A stretch of DNA of 64,000 bases from Exophiala sp. HKRS030 (lineage: Eukaryota; Ascomycota; Eurotiomycetes; Chaetothyriales; Herpotrichiellaceae): positions 4,216,001-4,280,000 of the forward strand of contig JAHWDD010000002.1 of the NCBI GenBank assembly GCA_023897205.1, read 5' to 3'. The position numbers and the translations under genes were made by a program. The notes under the pieces are model-generated. The model made no database searches. It had not been told where the DNA came from and saw only the letters and a list, made by a program, of their open reading frames with translations. The first letter of the stretch is position 1; each line of letters begins with the position of its first letter. This document shows, piece by piece, positions 32,107 through 45,517 of the stretch.

Positions 32107-35100
32107 AGAGAGCTCTTGTCCTTTTCACTACGGAGTACACGGTGGACAAAGGAAACAGTATCGACTCCAGGTTGAGTGGCAGTGTTGGATCATACCTTAT
32201 GGAACCTGATGGGCGTCTAACTATCAAGGCCGTAATTCGGGGTAAGAGATATTGTGTCGTGACCACCACCGCCGGTTATATTGGTTGTGGTTGGCCCCGG
32301 TACATACTAGGTACCTAGGTAGGTACCCATTGTTTAACAAAATACGGCCAAGTACGGAGTACTTCAATGCCAGATATAATTCCTGGCCAATTTCCCGTTT
32401 GGGGTTCAATCAAGCACAACACCTTCCCAAGTCTCGTGCCCACGAGTACTTCGTGCCTGCCTTGAGTACTTACAGTAGTCTTCACCTTTGCACGTAGTCA
32501 GCTGAACCCGAGTCAAGATTTGAGAAAAGGCGCAGATGATGGAACCCGATCGCCTCTCACCGTCGCAAGTGTAGAGTATCATGTTAGCTGGATAGCTCTG
32601 CCGGTTCAGCTGCAATGGCCACAGTAGTGCATTCTGCAAGATAGCTTTGCAGATGGTGCTCTAACTAGCCTCTAGGTTTTGCTAAAGTGGACGAGGACCT
32701 GGCTTGACTTTGGCGTTTCCAGTTCCAACTATTGCTCAACACCTTAAACGACGGGATTTCAAATGATCGGTGTGATGTTGCTACTAACTACTACTATTGA
32801 CTTGCAGAAAATAGAACCAACTATTCAGCTTCACTGCGTTGGGTTGGTGATATGGTCTGTCCGCTCTGGAACTCATCTCTCTCTCTATCTCTTCTCAAGT
32901 TTGGCGACCTTGCCGGCTCGAACTTGTGCAGCAGCAGCAGCGGCTCATTGCCGTTGTGCCGTGCCCTGTCACTTGTGGATTCGTCGTACATATGTGTTAC
33001 AGGCCTGCTCCGTACAGCTTGCGACTTACGGAGTAGTGGTGCCGCATGCTCTTTGCGTGGATTCTGGCTCGTGAATTATGCAGAGTCTGGCTCAAGACAA
33101 CCCACCCTCCTTCCGTCTCCCTCCAAGCTCCAGCTTCCATGCGGAGGCTAAGGCTTCTCAAGACTAACCTGCAGGGAAATGCTCCGGGCGTCAATTAGTG
33201 ACCATTCAGGCCCGAGGGCCCTGGCATCTGGGCCGAGATGCCTTTCCTTGCCTTCAGAGTCAAACCAACAAAAACCAAAGTGTCGCCCAGAAGCCTACAG
33301 GCATGAATACATAGGTAGGCATTAACTCTAGTCGTCACTGGTCACTGGTCACTGGTCGCTGCGGTGGTCACAGACTCACAGTTGTCGGCTTCCGAGGGGT
33401 CACTGTGCCTTTGTAACATTATTAACGCTGTAACTCTGGAATCTGAACAGTTCAGCTTAGTGCACCTCTTGCCCACCGCCCAACTCGCGGGGTCCGGGTA
33501 AGGGTTGGGGCCGGGGGGGGACGTCGTGGCGAACGATCGCTACCTCACACCCTGGGATTTTCCTCTTTTGCATACGGCACAAAGACATGGACCCATGGAT
33601 GGACATGGACTCCCACTTAGATGAACCCTGATCGATGAATACGAGCACATGTTATTTACCTGGTAGTATTTGCTGGAGTCTGCTTTCGATCAGACTTTGG
33701 CGATCCTCCGCCATCTCCGCTATTGATTCATGAATTCTTGCGACGCTTCCTCTTCATTTCCGCAAGCTAAGTACGTAGATGGAACTTTGCAAGTCTCATC
33801 CCTCTCTTCCCTTCCCTCAAAGATATGATATACATTCTTTTTACCAGGGAAATCCCAGTCAGAGGCTACTCACAGCTCATCTATAGGCTAAAGCCTCATG
33901 ACTTGCAGAACCTGCGTGCACTCGCTTGACAATAGCTGTCCATTCAAGCCGATCAAGTGACAGAGTCTAGGCTAGCCGAGTCATGGCAGTTCGTCCTCTT
34001 TCTGCACGGAAGTCCAATCCCACGTTTTGCGGCTGGCTTCGCTGGCATCTGAGACTGGATCGGCCTTTCTTGGTATCAGAATCCTCTTCTCTTTCAGAAC
34101 CTCAACCCGATCAAAATAATAATGGAACTGGGCCCACGGTTTACAATTGCACAATTCCACATTTCAACTGTCACCTTTGTCGACCTGGAAGCACTACATT
34201 TGAAATTAATCCCTCGCCCTCGCACTCCTCGTGACACTCTTTCTCATCTGTAGCTTGCTGACTGATTCTTGTGCATTGCTTGCTCAACTAACACTAATCA
34301 TCCTAGCCGTTTGTAGAAATCTCAGACTCCTTTCCACCGTCCACCCTTCGATCGACTTTCATCAGTCAGTCTGTTGGCACCGGAATAATCTCTCAAGCCA
34401 CTAAGTAATTTACAGGTAACAAGCGCCACATGCAAAGGCCTTCTCGTCGTCCCCATTATCGAGACCGTCATACGCACCACAGTGACATGCTACAACGCGC
34501 AAATGAGGATCCAGGATTTTTCTCTAGTCAAGACTACAGTAGTCTCTTCAAAAGTCAGAGTTTCCGAGTCTTTATTCCTTAATCATAGCTCCCCCATCGC
34601 CATCAAAATGGACACTAGGTGGACTATTACACCAAGGCATGGCGGTCGTCATGTTGGACTTGGCATGAGTCGTCTCCGGCATCGACTCTCCAGTCGTAGG
34701 TGTCCGGTCTCAAGACGATAGAACTCCGACTGGTGACATACATACATATAATCAGCGATCATCAGGCCAAGACACATCTTCAAGCCTGCCGTGCCTACCT
34801 AGCTGGTCCTCTTTTATGTTTATACTCGGAAATCTCATATGATGATAATGTGACGCAATCATCTACAATACTCAAACACATTCTCATTTGAGTTTCCATT
34901 TTTGGGCTTAGGTTTTTGCTATATACATACGTGATAAGTGAAGATCACGATCCCTCGACTCGTCCAGGTCGACCTCCTCGTCGTGGCTATGCCGGAATCG
35001 CAAGTCTGCAAGGTTGTAGTTGGCCCCCTGCAGGCAGGACTACCTCTGTGATTGATTCCAGTTGATATCAGGCTCACTTGTCAATAAAATGAGTCAAAGT

Positions 35101-35156
35101 TGGAGCCAGACCGAAGCTGCTTTCATTTATGTGCCACTTTGGGTCGGCTAGCATCT
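32107..35156. other. 3 kb gene-poor region
   Basis: No convincing coding sequence is seen. It contains repeated short words: TACGGAGTA-type palindromes at about 32129, 32352 and 33017; a CCTAGGTA cluster at 32309-32330; and a CACTGGT heptamer repeated three times at 33335-33357. The ORFs at 32763-33151 and 33983-34234 are low-complexity or unsupported. Confidence 0.45.
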
Positions 35157-35933
35157 TCACGATGATGATTTGTAGAATGGCTCTGGGACATCAATGCCGT
35201 AATTCTCCTTCAGTCGCTGTTTCCGTCTCTCGGCATAACCGGGTCCATAGATACCTGTGAACGTGTGAATCATTATGAACATCGTGTATTGATGCTTTTG
35301 ACATACCTCGTCCTTCTCCGATTTCGTTGATGGTCTCGTTGACCGGTCTCCTGAAACGATTCCTCGACTCTTCTTTGTATGCCACACGGTCTATTTCAGG
35401 ATGATCACCCGCCGACGCAAACACCGAAGAGCCAGTAAATGCAACGACCGACGTAGCTGCCCCGAGGACGAATGCATTCAGGAAAACCGAGGGCATCTTT
35501 CGACCTGTACCACGTCAGTGGGCTTTCATGTGTCGCGATTGTCCATATCTCATACTCGCAGCACCAATAATTGCACCAGCTACAGCACCGCCCAATCCAT
35601 TGTTGAAGAAGTCGTTCTTTTGCCGCAGGTTGGCCGAGGCACTCGTCACGAATTGATATGAAGCGCCGGCAGCGGCTGGAGCATTGTCAGAAATGATTTC
35701 AGGGCATGATCTGGACTCTGGTCCGGCCTACCAAATGTCCCAATCTGACTTCCAAATCGTGTAAAGACACCAAAAGCTCCAACATTTTCTTTGGCAACGG
35801 TGTTCCTGACGGCGGCTGCGAACAGACCGGCTGTCCCTGCTAGAACAGTCGCGCGTGTGGCAAGACCAATAGCATCTTGAGGGTGGTAGGTATCGTCGAC
35901 CGCTATGGGTTTTGGATCAAGGATATCACCCAT
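35157..35933 (-). CDS. Complex I accessory subunit, NDUFA11/B14.7-like (Tim17 family)
   Basis: There are four exons on the minus strand: 35933-35732, 35675-35556, 35504-35307 and 35254-35157, all GT-AG and frame-consistent. The protein (about 205 residues) starts MGDILDPKPIAVDDTYHPQD. Two to four short hydrophobic, glycine-rich segments of the Tim17/22/23 type follow (LATRATVLAGTAGLFAAAV; NNGLGGAVAGAIIGAA; LNAFVLGAATSVVAFTGSSV). A soluble C-terminus has NETINEIGEGRGIYGPGYAE and RRKQRLKENYGIDVP. This matches the fungal 21.3 kDa (b) subunit of mitochondrial NADH:ubiquinone oxidoreductase, which braces the membrane arm. It is divergent from UBP2 across a 1 kb shared upstream region. No lesion is seen. 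Confidence 0.85.
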
Positions 35934-36961
35934 CCTTGCGACTCAGGGTGAAGTGGGGAGGACGGAATCGATTACTGCATCAGACTTCGGCGACTTGGAC
36001 AATCCGATGAGAGAGGCGTCGAGTGTGCAGTATGCTGATCGTGATCGTGATCGTGATCGCAATCGCTGCTGCTGATGGTGTTTGAAATCTTCAGGTTAAC
36101 GATACCCAGAGGTAGGTTAACATGTAATGGTATTCGAGCCAACTACGAGTGGTTGAGCTTCTGCACCAATCATGTTATCAGGCGCCTCTCCGTCACGTGT
36201 GAAGCTAAGATGTAATCACGTGATACTTCGTTTGGCCTGGGAGCTTCTAAAGACCTTAGCTACCTCAGTACTTTACGCGGGCGGATTGACGTCGGGGCCT
36301 TTTGTGCCTAACCGCTAGGCTGTCACCACCCGCTACTTACAGGACTTTAATTGACTTATTGGTAGTAGCCGTCTCCGCTAACAGCCAGCCAAAGGTGAGC
36401 CCGGCGTTAAATAAGTCGTACGTATGTTATTCCGTTCTCCGCGCCTGAGAGATGACTTTGGCCGTGCTAGGCCACCGTGCCACAGTGTATACCAATACTC
36501 TTGGAAAGTACGTAGGTCATCGCCATCTGGATGAACGACTTTGCCTCACTCTTGACTGTACACATCCGTCTGTAGGAACAAACCACTCCTCCTTAGATAT
36601 CTGATGTCCTTTTGACTCTTTCTTGTACAGTACTTCCTTGCCGCTGTTGTAATTACATCCTCCGCTCGCCCTCTGATCTGCATCCAAGAAACTGCGCTGG
36701 TCTCAGTCTCAGTCCCCAGTCCCAAATCCCCAGAATCTCAGTCTTGTTCTCAACTTGTTGACACGATCCAAAGGCTGCCTGCATCTACTCTTTGTCCAAC
36801 ACAAGCCAGAATCAGCTTAGCCTCCATTTCGATGACCCTCAGCATTCAAAACACCAATGCATAGTTTCCAATAGACCACCCACTCTCCTCCGCTACCAAA
36901 ATCCTAACCTTTGTTCAATACTGGCCGGTAGAGCCTTCAAATCAAGACTAGAACCCTTTGC
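35934..36961. promoter_or_regulatory. Bidirectional upstream region, complex I subunit/UBP2
   Basis: This is 1.03 kb between divergent starts. A GTGATC hexamer repeats about four times at 36038-36060 near the complex I gene. Pyrimidine-rich, CCCAGT/CTCAGT-repetitive leader-like sequence lies at 36690-36760 before UBP2. An ORF at 36792-37130 overlaps the UBP2 start in another frame and is a shadow. Confidence 0.5.
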
Positions 36962-39900
36962 ATGGCCGGCGTACAAGCAAATATACGCTCCTTCATTGCT
37001 CCCATCACAGGGCCTGGTGCGTAACGGATACCATCAAACGGAGCCTACAACTCTGAGTAATGACATTCGCAGGTCGAACCGCTCCGGCTTTCCTCCAAGA
37101 CCTCACTATCTATACCCCATGGAGTCCTGACGTGCTCAACCTACTGGCGGAGTCGCCTCTGCGTTTCAGTCAGACCCAGTACCTCGGCGAGAACATCCCT
37201 CTGCGGAGTTGTAGACACAAATTCTGTCTGAAGTCCAAGCAATCACAGCTTCCAGGATTGGATGAACGGCCTGGACCAGAAACAATATGGACTGTCGCGG
37301 CTCTGTGTATAGTCTGTCGACTACACCTCCATTTGAAGATCGATTATAGTGTTCGGTTCGACCAAGCACCATGTCCAACACCGGATCACCCCCTCCACCA
37401 CCTTGTAAGGTCTGAGGTGCAAGAGCCTCTAGAGAAAAATTCATGGCTCCGACAAGCCGGTTCTTCTGTGGCCGAGATCTATGCCTTCAGATGCTCTGCC
37501 GTCGGTTGTTCCGCCTCAGTCACTGTACGCTTCACCCCTCCAGTTCTTCGTCCTTACGACGTCCAGGTCTTGACCGATCCCACCTTGCTGCGACAACGAA
37601 CAGAAGAGGCATTTCGGAAACAGGAAGGTTCCACAGAGGGAATGAAATACCCAACTGCGACTGACGTCCTCTGTGATCTACGATCATACCTAAAAAATTC
37701 GTGGCGATCAAAAGAGGAGGCTAAATTTGCATCAATCAATGTGTCCAATAAACGATTCATCGTTCGCTTTGGACCTGGAGGAACTGCGTGTAAAGACGTG
37801 CTTGAGCACTTGGGTTTCAAACTGGAGTCAGGCGACACTTGGAAAGTCCCTGAGCCCGACCCAAGCGAGAGCCAGCCGTATCGCAACCTGAACAACATAT
37901 TCGTTGACGACGCTGAACACGAGATTGTTGCTCTACTACTTTCACGCCCCTATGATGAACGACAGAGCATACAGGATCTCGCTCCGCCCGTCTCGGCGGA
38001 CAAAGAGCTTTCTCGCCTCCTAGGCAGTCTGGACTACGATAAACATGTCACTAGCCGGGCCACGAAATTAAAGCCAGAGATGAGGACGGGCCCTTTTGTA
38101 GCCCTTGGTATTCCCTCCGATCTTTCTGACGATCTTATCTCCAAAGCATACCACTGGCAGGTCCAAACTGATCCTCAGAATGCACCAACATATCTGAGTA
38201 ACCTTCGATACATTGCAAACGAGAGACAAAGCGATGTTTTGGAGACAGAAGTAGCAGTGCAAATTTCACAAGGTCGATTTGAGGTCGAAACCTTGAACCA
38301 AGCGTACAAAGCGTTCCAGCTGACTCGAAGGGAGGCCCATGTCACTGACGAGGACATTATTGGATCCTTCACCGCAACACTCACAGATGCTCCTGCACAT
38401 GAACACGAGTTGAGGGAGTATCTTCGCATTATTGGAGTTCACCGGAACAGTAAACTAATTCTCGATACGGCTCAAAACGGTAAATTGCCCGTGAAGACCG
38501 AATCTTGTACGAACTGACGATTTTGCACAGTGATGGAGACTTATGAACAAGCCTTGGCCTTTCTCGATGCTTCCGTTATGACAGAAGATGAAGGCATCCG
38601 AACATTATTTACAGTCAAAGTAAGTGCTAGCCAAACTCTCCACCTTTATTACAGCTAACCTTCAAAAGACGAATGACAATAAAGGTATCCAGGATCAAGC
38701 TGTCAAAGCAATAAAGATCATTGCAAAGGAACGTCGCAGCCAGCTCTTGTCGTCCTGGATTGAATCAGGATTCTCAGCTGAGACGGGTATGGAACCTGCC
38801 GAAGGCTACCAGGCGCTCCAGATCGATAACCGAGAGGTTGATGACGATATAATCTTGCTTCAATACAACGTTGCCGTCGAAGAGAACCCGGCAAGCGCTG
38901 AATTCTACACCAAAGCTTTGACCGCCATCGCTACGGCCCGTGGAAGCACCGTTTTGATGGATCATCTACATAGTAGGGCTCCACAAGCTCCTCAAGGAAC
39001 CTCAGACGAACCTGTTGGACTTGAAAACATTGGCAACACCTGCTATCTCAATAGCTTGCTACAAGTCTTGTTCACGACCGTTCATCTGCGAGAGATTGTT
39101 CTCAACTTTGAGGACTATAAGATGCCTCTCGACGATGATAACTTAGGGAAGAAGAGAGTAGGGCAACGACAACTCAGCTTGAAGGAAGTGGAGACTGCTC
39201 AAAAGTGTAAGCCAACTGCGAAGTCAATAGAGATTTTGCTAACCCTTCATAGTCGTCAATAGCCTTGCCTCTCTGTTCCAAGGCATGATCCAGACTCCAC
39301 AATCGTCAATACGGCCTGAACAAGAGCTGGCACGCTTAACCTTGGAAAGTCACAGTGTGAAGGAAAAGCTTCGGCGGAGGTCTACTTTGAAAACTGGTGA
39401 TCGACCTAGCCTCGGACAAACGGACAGCCTCCCCTTTTTCGGGCCCCTCTCGCTCATCGAATATGAAAAGAATGAGACAAGAGACCAGCTGGTTCTGTCC
39501 CCGACCGAAGAACTAGATTCGGCACCTCTTCTGCGAAACAATGCCTCGGACTCCCAGGACCAGGAACAAGACAACAACGACACTCGCGCGACTGATGTAA
39601 ACATGACCGATAACTCGAGTGAGGCAACACTAGTCTCCAAAGCTGATTCGGACCCTGTACTACTGGAGGATGTCTCCCAAACTGGACAACAAGACATCTT
39701 GGACGATAAAGAGAATCTTGCACCGAGTAAGGATGAGGAGCCTCCAAAGCAATCTGCCAACTCAATACAGAATACGGCACCACTTGCTCCATCATCGCCT
39801 TCAAAATTAAACATCCAGGCTGGGGAGCTTGCCGTGCCAGCCATCAACGAGGAAATTTCTGTAAAGCAAGAACCAATGAAGTATCCACCTCCACCCGGAA

Positions 39901-41327
39901 AACCACCCCCAGTACCCCACGAAAGCCCTTAGAGTTGACCACTACTACCTTGGAGGAATACGCAAGACAGCAGGATGTTACAGAAGTTATTGGCCACGTT
40001 CTCAATCAACTTTCTTCTGCTATTCGCCCTACTGGGTTTGATAAAACCGGTGAACAATTGGACGAAGTACATGATACCTTCTATGGACAATTGATACTCC
40101 ACACAGAGAAGGACAACGATTCTGGTGGAAAGTCTGAACAGTACAGGGACATCATAACCCGAGTTTTCCATCAACCCACGGATGTTTATGCGGCAATCGA
40201 CAACGAGTTTGACTTGCAAATAGGAGGAAATGCCGTCAAGGGTTATACCTCTTTAGCCTCGGTCCCACCTGTTTTGTGCGTGCAACTAGATCGAGTTGCT
40301 TGGAACAATCAAACCAAACGTCAGGAGAAATTGAATCACCACGTGGATATTCCCGAGACATTATACATGGATCGGTATCTGGAGAGTGGTTCCGACACCG
40401 AGCTCATGCAACGCCGTCGACAAACATGGGAATGGAAGCGTGACCTCGCCGCCATCTCCCGCCGCCAGGGAGTTCTGGAGGAGAAGCACGTAAGTGTGGA
40501 TAAGCATTTTGAAAGCAAGGCAAGGCAAGCCAAAACTGACCACCATTTCCAGGGCCAATCCAAAGACATCCCCACACTTTTAGAAGACGCCAAAGTTGCT
40601 CTAGAATACCTTGCAGAAGTACCAGCGGATACTCTAGGTGGCGATCTCGAAGTCGATCCCAACACGATTGCCACCCTCAGCACTCTAGCAGAGAATGCCA
40701 GGACGGAACTCGAAGGTAAAAATTCTGAATTATCGCTACTGCCATTGATACTAACTCATCACAGATCTAAGAGCACGAGCTACAACCCTGCGCCAACAGA
40801 TTAAGGAAGCTTTTGCGGACATGCGTCAACATCCCTACCGCTTGCATGCTGCCTTCTTTCATCGCGGTAGCGCAGGCGGCGGACATTACTGGGTCTACAT
40901 TTTTGACCACAAGAAGGAAGTCTGGAGAAAATACAACGACGACCATGTCAGCATTGTCCAGAATCGCAACGAGATTTTCGGAAAGCCACCTCAAGACAAC
41001 TTCAACGTCCCTCCAAATCCATACCTACTGGTCTATGTGCGTTCAGATCAGGTCGACGAAGTCATCGAGACCGTCAAGCGAGACATTGTATATCCTCCAC
41101 CAGATGCCCCCCCTCCAGTGCCTCCACGCACTCAAATGGCGGAAATGCCTCCAAACAAAACTCAAGGAGATGTTGAGATGATGGAATACGTCAATGTCAA
41201 TGGTGGTGAGCTGGCCCCTCGTTCAGACCCTGAATTGGAAGACTTGGACATAGGAAAGCCCCGGGTTCCTGTGATTGGGGACTGGGATGCCAGTGAACTA
41301 ACCTATGACAGACGTATTCAATGGTGA
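36962..41327 (+). CDS. UBP2: Ubiquitin-specific protease UBP2-like, one frameshift
   Basis: There are seven exons: 36962-37016, 37073-38479, 38531-38619, 38669-39206, 39253-40489, 40553-40715 and 40765-41327. The start is MAGVQANIRSFIAPITGPG. A large N-terminal region precedes the USP catalytic domain. The Cys box is GLENIGNTCYLNSLLQVLF, with the nucleophile in NTCY. The His box is RGSAGGGHYWVYIFDHKKEV with a following ND, the usual triad order. A disordered acidic and Pro-rich insert (about 39290-39930) splits the domain, as in Ubp2. One C is missing at CCCC 39915-39918, after which the frame reads KPLELTTTTLEEYARQQDV. In yeast Ubp2 trims K63-linked chains and opposes Rsp5 in endocytic sorting. 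The exon 40489/40553 junction is in frame either way. Confidence 0.9.
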
Positions 41328-42932
41328 AGACACAGCAATGTCGAGACTACAGCCTTTGATCTGATGACCCAGATATCGTCTTTTACTAACAGTCATCTCC
41401 TATCCGACGCTAATTCGCCGACAAAGCAACGGACTCTAGTCGAGGATTCGTACCTCGAGACACCTGGCTTGCTATGCTTCTGGGCACAAATGGCGATTCC
41501 CAGCATAGAACGGCTTCTCATAGATCGACCTCTCGATTGTATCACGAACAATTTTCGCTTATGTTTAAGACAATCCAAGGGATAATTCGAAGAATTCTTG
41601 TTCCAGGTTCAAGCCTAGACAACCCGCAGTTGCTGTCTCTGTGAGCTGTGAATGAACCAAGACGACACCATATTACGTTGCACGCGGAGCATGAACCGCC
41701 ATGGGAGCTCAATGCCGGCGCCTTCTCTAGACAGCGGATGCTTACTGGCCTAGAGTAATGAGAGCTCGAAGGCCAGGCTGGAGATCCCACCACGCTGTAC
41801 AATTGTCCAGGTCTAGCTGCGGTCGTAGATAGAATGCAATAAGAAAGGAAAGTTATTAACCATTGCTGAACACTGCAACTATAGACAGTGAGCCCGTGGG
41901 ATCCATGTTGACATGGTGCTTTTCTTATTCAGGCACTTCCTTCCTTCCTTCTATGCGGACAACCGCTTGCACCAAGAATTTGAATACGATGAACCCTCAA
42001 CGTCACAATCGCGAGCGTATGCATGCATACCTATGGTATATACTGACGAGAACCGGCTCGGCTCAATTGCTCGTGAGACCCATAACCGTGTTGATCTAGC
42101 CAACGCCTCCATGGTACGATGCACAAGACCATTCCGCCTCCTGGCGATGCCGCACCAAACTCCGAGGAGGTTTCTTTTTCTCGCTGCCTGTACATAGATA
42201 TCTCTTTCGTAAGAACACAAAAATATCATTATTCGGGCTTGGACACCTTTTGTGTGTTGTATGGACTTCCCCAGCAACGAGAGCACACTGGCAATCGGAG
42301 GACAGACTTCCTCTATCATGGTATTTGATAATTTGGACGAGGTCATTCCTTGAAGACTGTCAGTATTGTAATCTTCGGACAGCTTCCGTGCTCAATCAAC
42401 ACTTGCCTATTAATGGGACTCGTTTCGAAATTTGTGCGTCGAACGCAGTCATCTGCTACGCCTGCACATGTACTTGAGGGATCGCCAGCAGGTTTCAGCT
42501 CTGTCCAAAGAGACATTGTCACAATTGCACATTTCTGGACCATGGGCAGGTCTTTCGCACTATCCCGGAATTGCGATTGCTATACTATCATAGGAAGAAA
42601 CTTTTGTTGCGTAGGTCGGACATGACAGTGACGGTTGCTGTGCGACTGCACTGGCAATCATGCCAGCTAGCCTGCCTGCATGGTCGTGCGAAGCGTCCTA
42701 ATTGTCGTGAGGGGCCGATGCTACAAATTCGCGTCTTCAGAGTACATTGCTGAGCGACTTTTGCATTGACTAGGTCTGACACTTCATTGATGGGGTTGAA
42801 AGACCACGTCTTCGCTGGTCAATGGTCGAGTTCGTTCTGATTTGGGTTGGTCAAGTTTGAAGTTATTGAGATTGTAGAACACAAGTAATAACCTGCACAG
42901 CACAAAAGACTTTCAAGCTCGCCATCGTACAA
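41328..42932. other. Intergenic, convergent genes
   Basis: This is 1.6 kb between the 3' ends of UBP2 and the AIR1/2 gene. The ORFs (for example 41913-42197 plus, 41951-42346 minus) overlap in opposite senses and have no family features. No gene is called. Confidence 0.45.
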
Positions 42933-44840
42933 TCAGTCTGTTGCTTTCTTTCTTCGTGGCCTTTTCCTTTTGGATTTGGTAGTGTCATTGCCACTCGATA
43001 CGGCGGAGGGCTGTGAGGATTGCGGATGTCCAGCTGCAGACCCAGAAGAGTCGGCTACAGGCGACTTTGCAGGCAACTGATGTTCTTGGATGTTATTGGA
43101 ACCTCTCCTGACTGGAAGCTCCACAGAAATTCCTCTTCCCGGAGGATTGTTTCTTATAGTGGAAACGTTCTTGGACTGTGCAGAAAGCAGATTTCGACTT
43201 CCGTCCTGGCGTCGTGGAGAGGGTGATCTACGGCGACCAGGTCTGTACCCATCAAAACCACGAGGAGATCTGGATCGGCGTCTTTCAGGGCCTCGCCGCT
43301 CTGAAAACTCACTGTATGAATCCCGAGAGGTGGGTGGGGATTGAGATCGACGATGGCCGAAGGAGTCTGTGGAATACCAGTCGGGGCTCTACGACGATCC
43401 CTTCCACCTGAAGGAGGGCCATCGTCTCTGGATCGATCATGTGGAGCGCCACGCTGCTGAGAAGGCCGGAACTGAAAACCTCCGCGTCCCTGCTGATGTG
43501 TTGGGTTAACCCTAGGGCGAATGAACTCAGGCTCACTATCATCCTTGTCGCTATCCAGACGGGTATATCTGCCCATATGATTGATAGCCGCACGTCCCCT
43601 GATACTGAGGCCCTCTGGGCGCAATCCTCGACTTGCGGCTTGCTTCTCCAGCTGTCGCGTACTCTTCTCAAGGGTAAGATTGACGATTTTACTTGAATCG
43701 AAGTGTTTCAAGGACCATCTGGCCGTGGCGGCTTGATCAGCGTCGGGACAGTCTCCGACTAGATGGGATTTGCTTGCACATAAACAGCAGGAGATCCAAA
43801 GATTTATGGGCACAGATGGGGTCGAGTAGAGGCAGGGAAGAAACGCCGCGGACAAGCGTCTTCAACATGACCGAGATTAGAACACAAGTCGCATGGAACA
43901 GTGGTGATTTTGACATCGGAGGAACACGACTTGACGTTGTGACCAGGCTGTCGACATCTCGAGCAACGAGCAATGGAGGGGCAAAGTCGTGAGGAGTGTT
44001 GACCAATAGCAGCACAATGAAGACACACTCTTTCTGGGCAGTTCTCCTGAACATGATCACTCTTCATACATGACAAGCAGACGGCTGGTGTTGTCATGTC
44101 GATTCGGGATCTTTCAAGATGGTAGAGAGCATACTTGAACTGAAGTTCCTGTTCGGCTGAGGATAGGTCTCGGAGTTTAACGATCGGCAGTGTCTGTTCG
44201 GTCGTATCAGGAGAACTTGTTGAATGGTCAAGACGGGGTTGGTGTTCACTGGGAGTAGATGTGGCAGACTTTATCTGGCCTTCATCTTCCGATTCCGACA
44301 TTTCAGCATCCAGAGCCATCTCATCATGAAGTTGGTGATCCAAAAGAGGTTGGTCAATGTTAATGAGCATCCCTCCGGACTCGGATTCCTCATCATCAGT
44401 AATTTCAATGGCATCTCCAACAGAGTGACCTGGGCTTGCGGGCAGAGTAACAGGGATGTCTTGAGTCCCAACAGAACTAGGTTCATCGACTGGAGCGGCC
44501 TTGTAACCACGGAATCCCGCGGCGAGACGGTTGGTGCCGAGACCCTTGGTCATGGTGTCACCGACAAGTGGAGGACTGGCGATAGAATCAGGCGAGACAG
44601 GGCGGGAGAAAGCCGTACGAGCAAAGGCTGATAATTGTGGACTATAAGGGAGAGGATGCTCGCGGTGAAGACTGTTTCCGAGAGCCGATAAATGAGCAGA
44701 AGGAGCATCAGAAGACACAGAGGGGTGGGAGAGGATGTGAGAGAACTCTGGTAGGATTGAAGTTTGGAAGACGATGATTTTACCCCAATCGTAGCCGTCC
44801 TCGAGTCTTGGTCATGGTCACTATCAGATGACTTAGACAT
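42933..44840 (-). CDS. Zinc-knuckle RNA-binding protein AIR1/2-like (TRAMP), three frameshifts
   Basis: The ATG at 44840 begins MSKSSDSDHDQDSRTATIG. A disordered acidic region is followed by five CCHC zinc knuckles at 44090-43740: CLSCMKSDHVQENC, CLHCAAIGQHSSRLC, CSRCRQPGHNVKSC, CDLCSNLGHVEDAC and CCLCASKSHLVGDC. The C-terminus is rich in Arg, Ser and Gly with RS/RSP repeats, ending KSKRKRPRRKKATD at 42933. In yeast Air1/2 hold Trf4/5 and Mtr4 in the TRAMP complex that marks nuclear RNA for the exosome. The conserved frame changes three times, each at a C run on the coding strand (plus 44722-44725, 43818-43821, 43383-43386), and each is repaired by one extra C. The RS-rich tail appears only in the corrected frame. 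About 635 residues. Confidence 0.88.
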
Positions 44841-45517
44841 AAGGTTGGTGATAACCTTGACAAAGAGGAATACTGCAGAATAAGGCTGTGGGCGCCATTG
44901 AGAGATAGATATGACTTGGAACGCCTCGAGTCACATTGTTCAAAATATTTATTTCTTCTCTCCTCATCGATTTGACATGAGGCGCTCAGTGGCGCTTGTG
45001 GCTGGTGGGACTTCCCCTCACGGCATTGTCGAGTCGAATGCTTCGTACTACATCTAGGGTCGAACAAGGAACGCCAACCGCAAACAGGCGTACCATCACC
45101 CTCAAAGTTATAACCACTACCACGAGCTCATCGCTTAATATCTACGAAGGAGAACCGCAACAATCCTTTCCGCCCGTATAAGAAGGATAACGAAGCTTGC
45201 TGCAGCAAGCATATAATGTTACCACCTGATCCAGAAGACTGCAGATATTTCCCAGCTTTTGTTACTGTGCGCTCGGTTTGCCAATTGCAAAGCTCTGACT
45301 GAATTAGCCTCACATCTCAACTCGTAACTGTCGCCAACGATCCTGCCTTGCCGTACACGATACTGTGATGTTTTGGCTATGAAATGGAATGATTGAAATG
45401 AACCTTCCGCCGAGCGAGAGATAACTCGTGCATCTCTGAAGAATCTTAAGACTTGACGTCGCGAATCTTCTGATTTATCCCTGACCCAAACAAAAGCACT
45501 CCATTGTCTTACAGAAT
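44841..45517. other. Divergent promoter region
   Basis: This lies between the AIR1/2-like gene (minus) and the second HET gene (plus). A TTACAG just before the HET ATG could be a leader intron acceptor. No gene is seen. Confidence 0.4.
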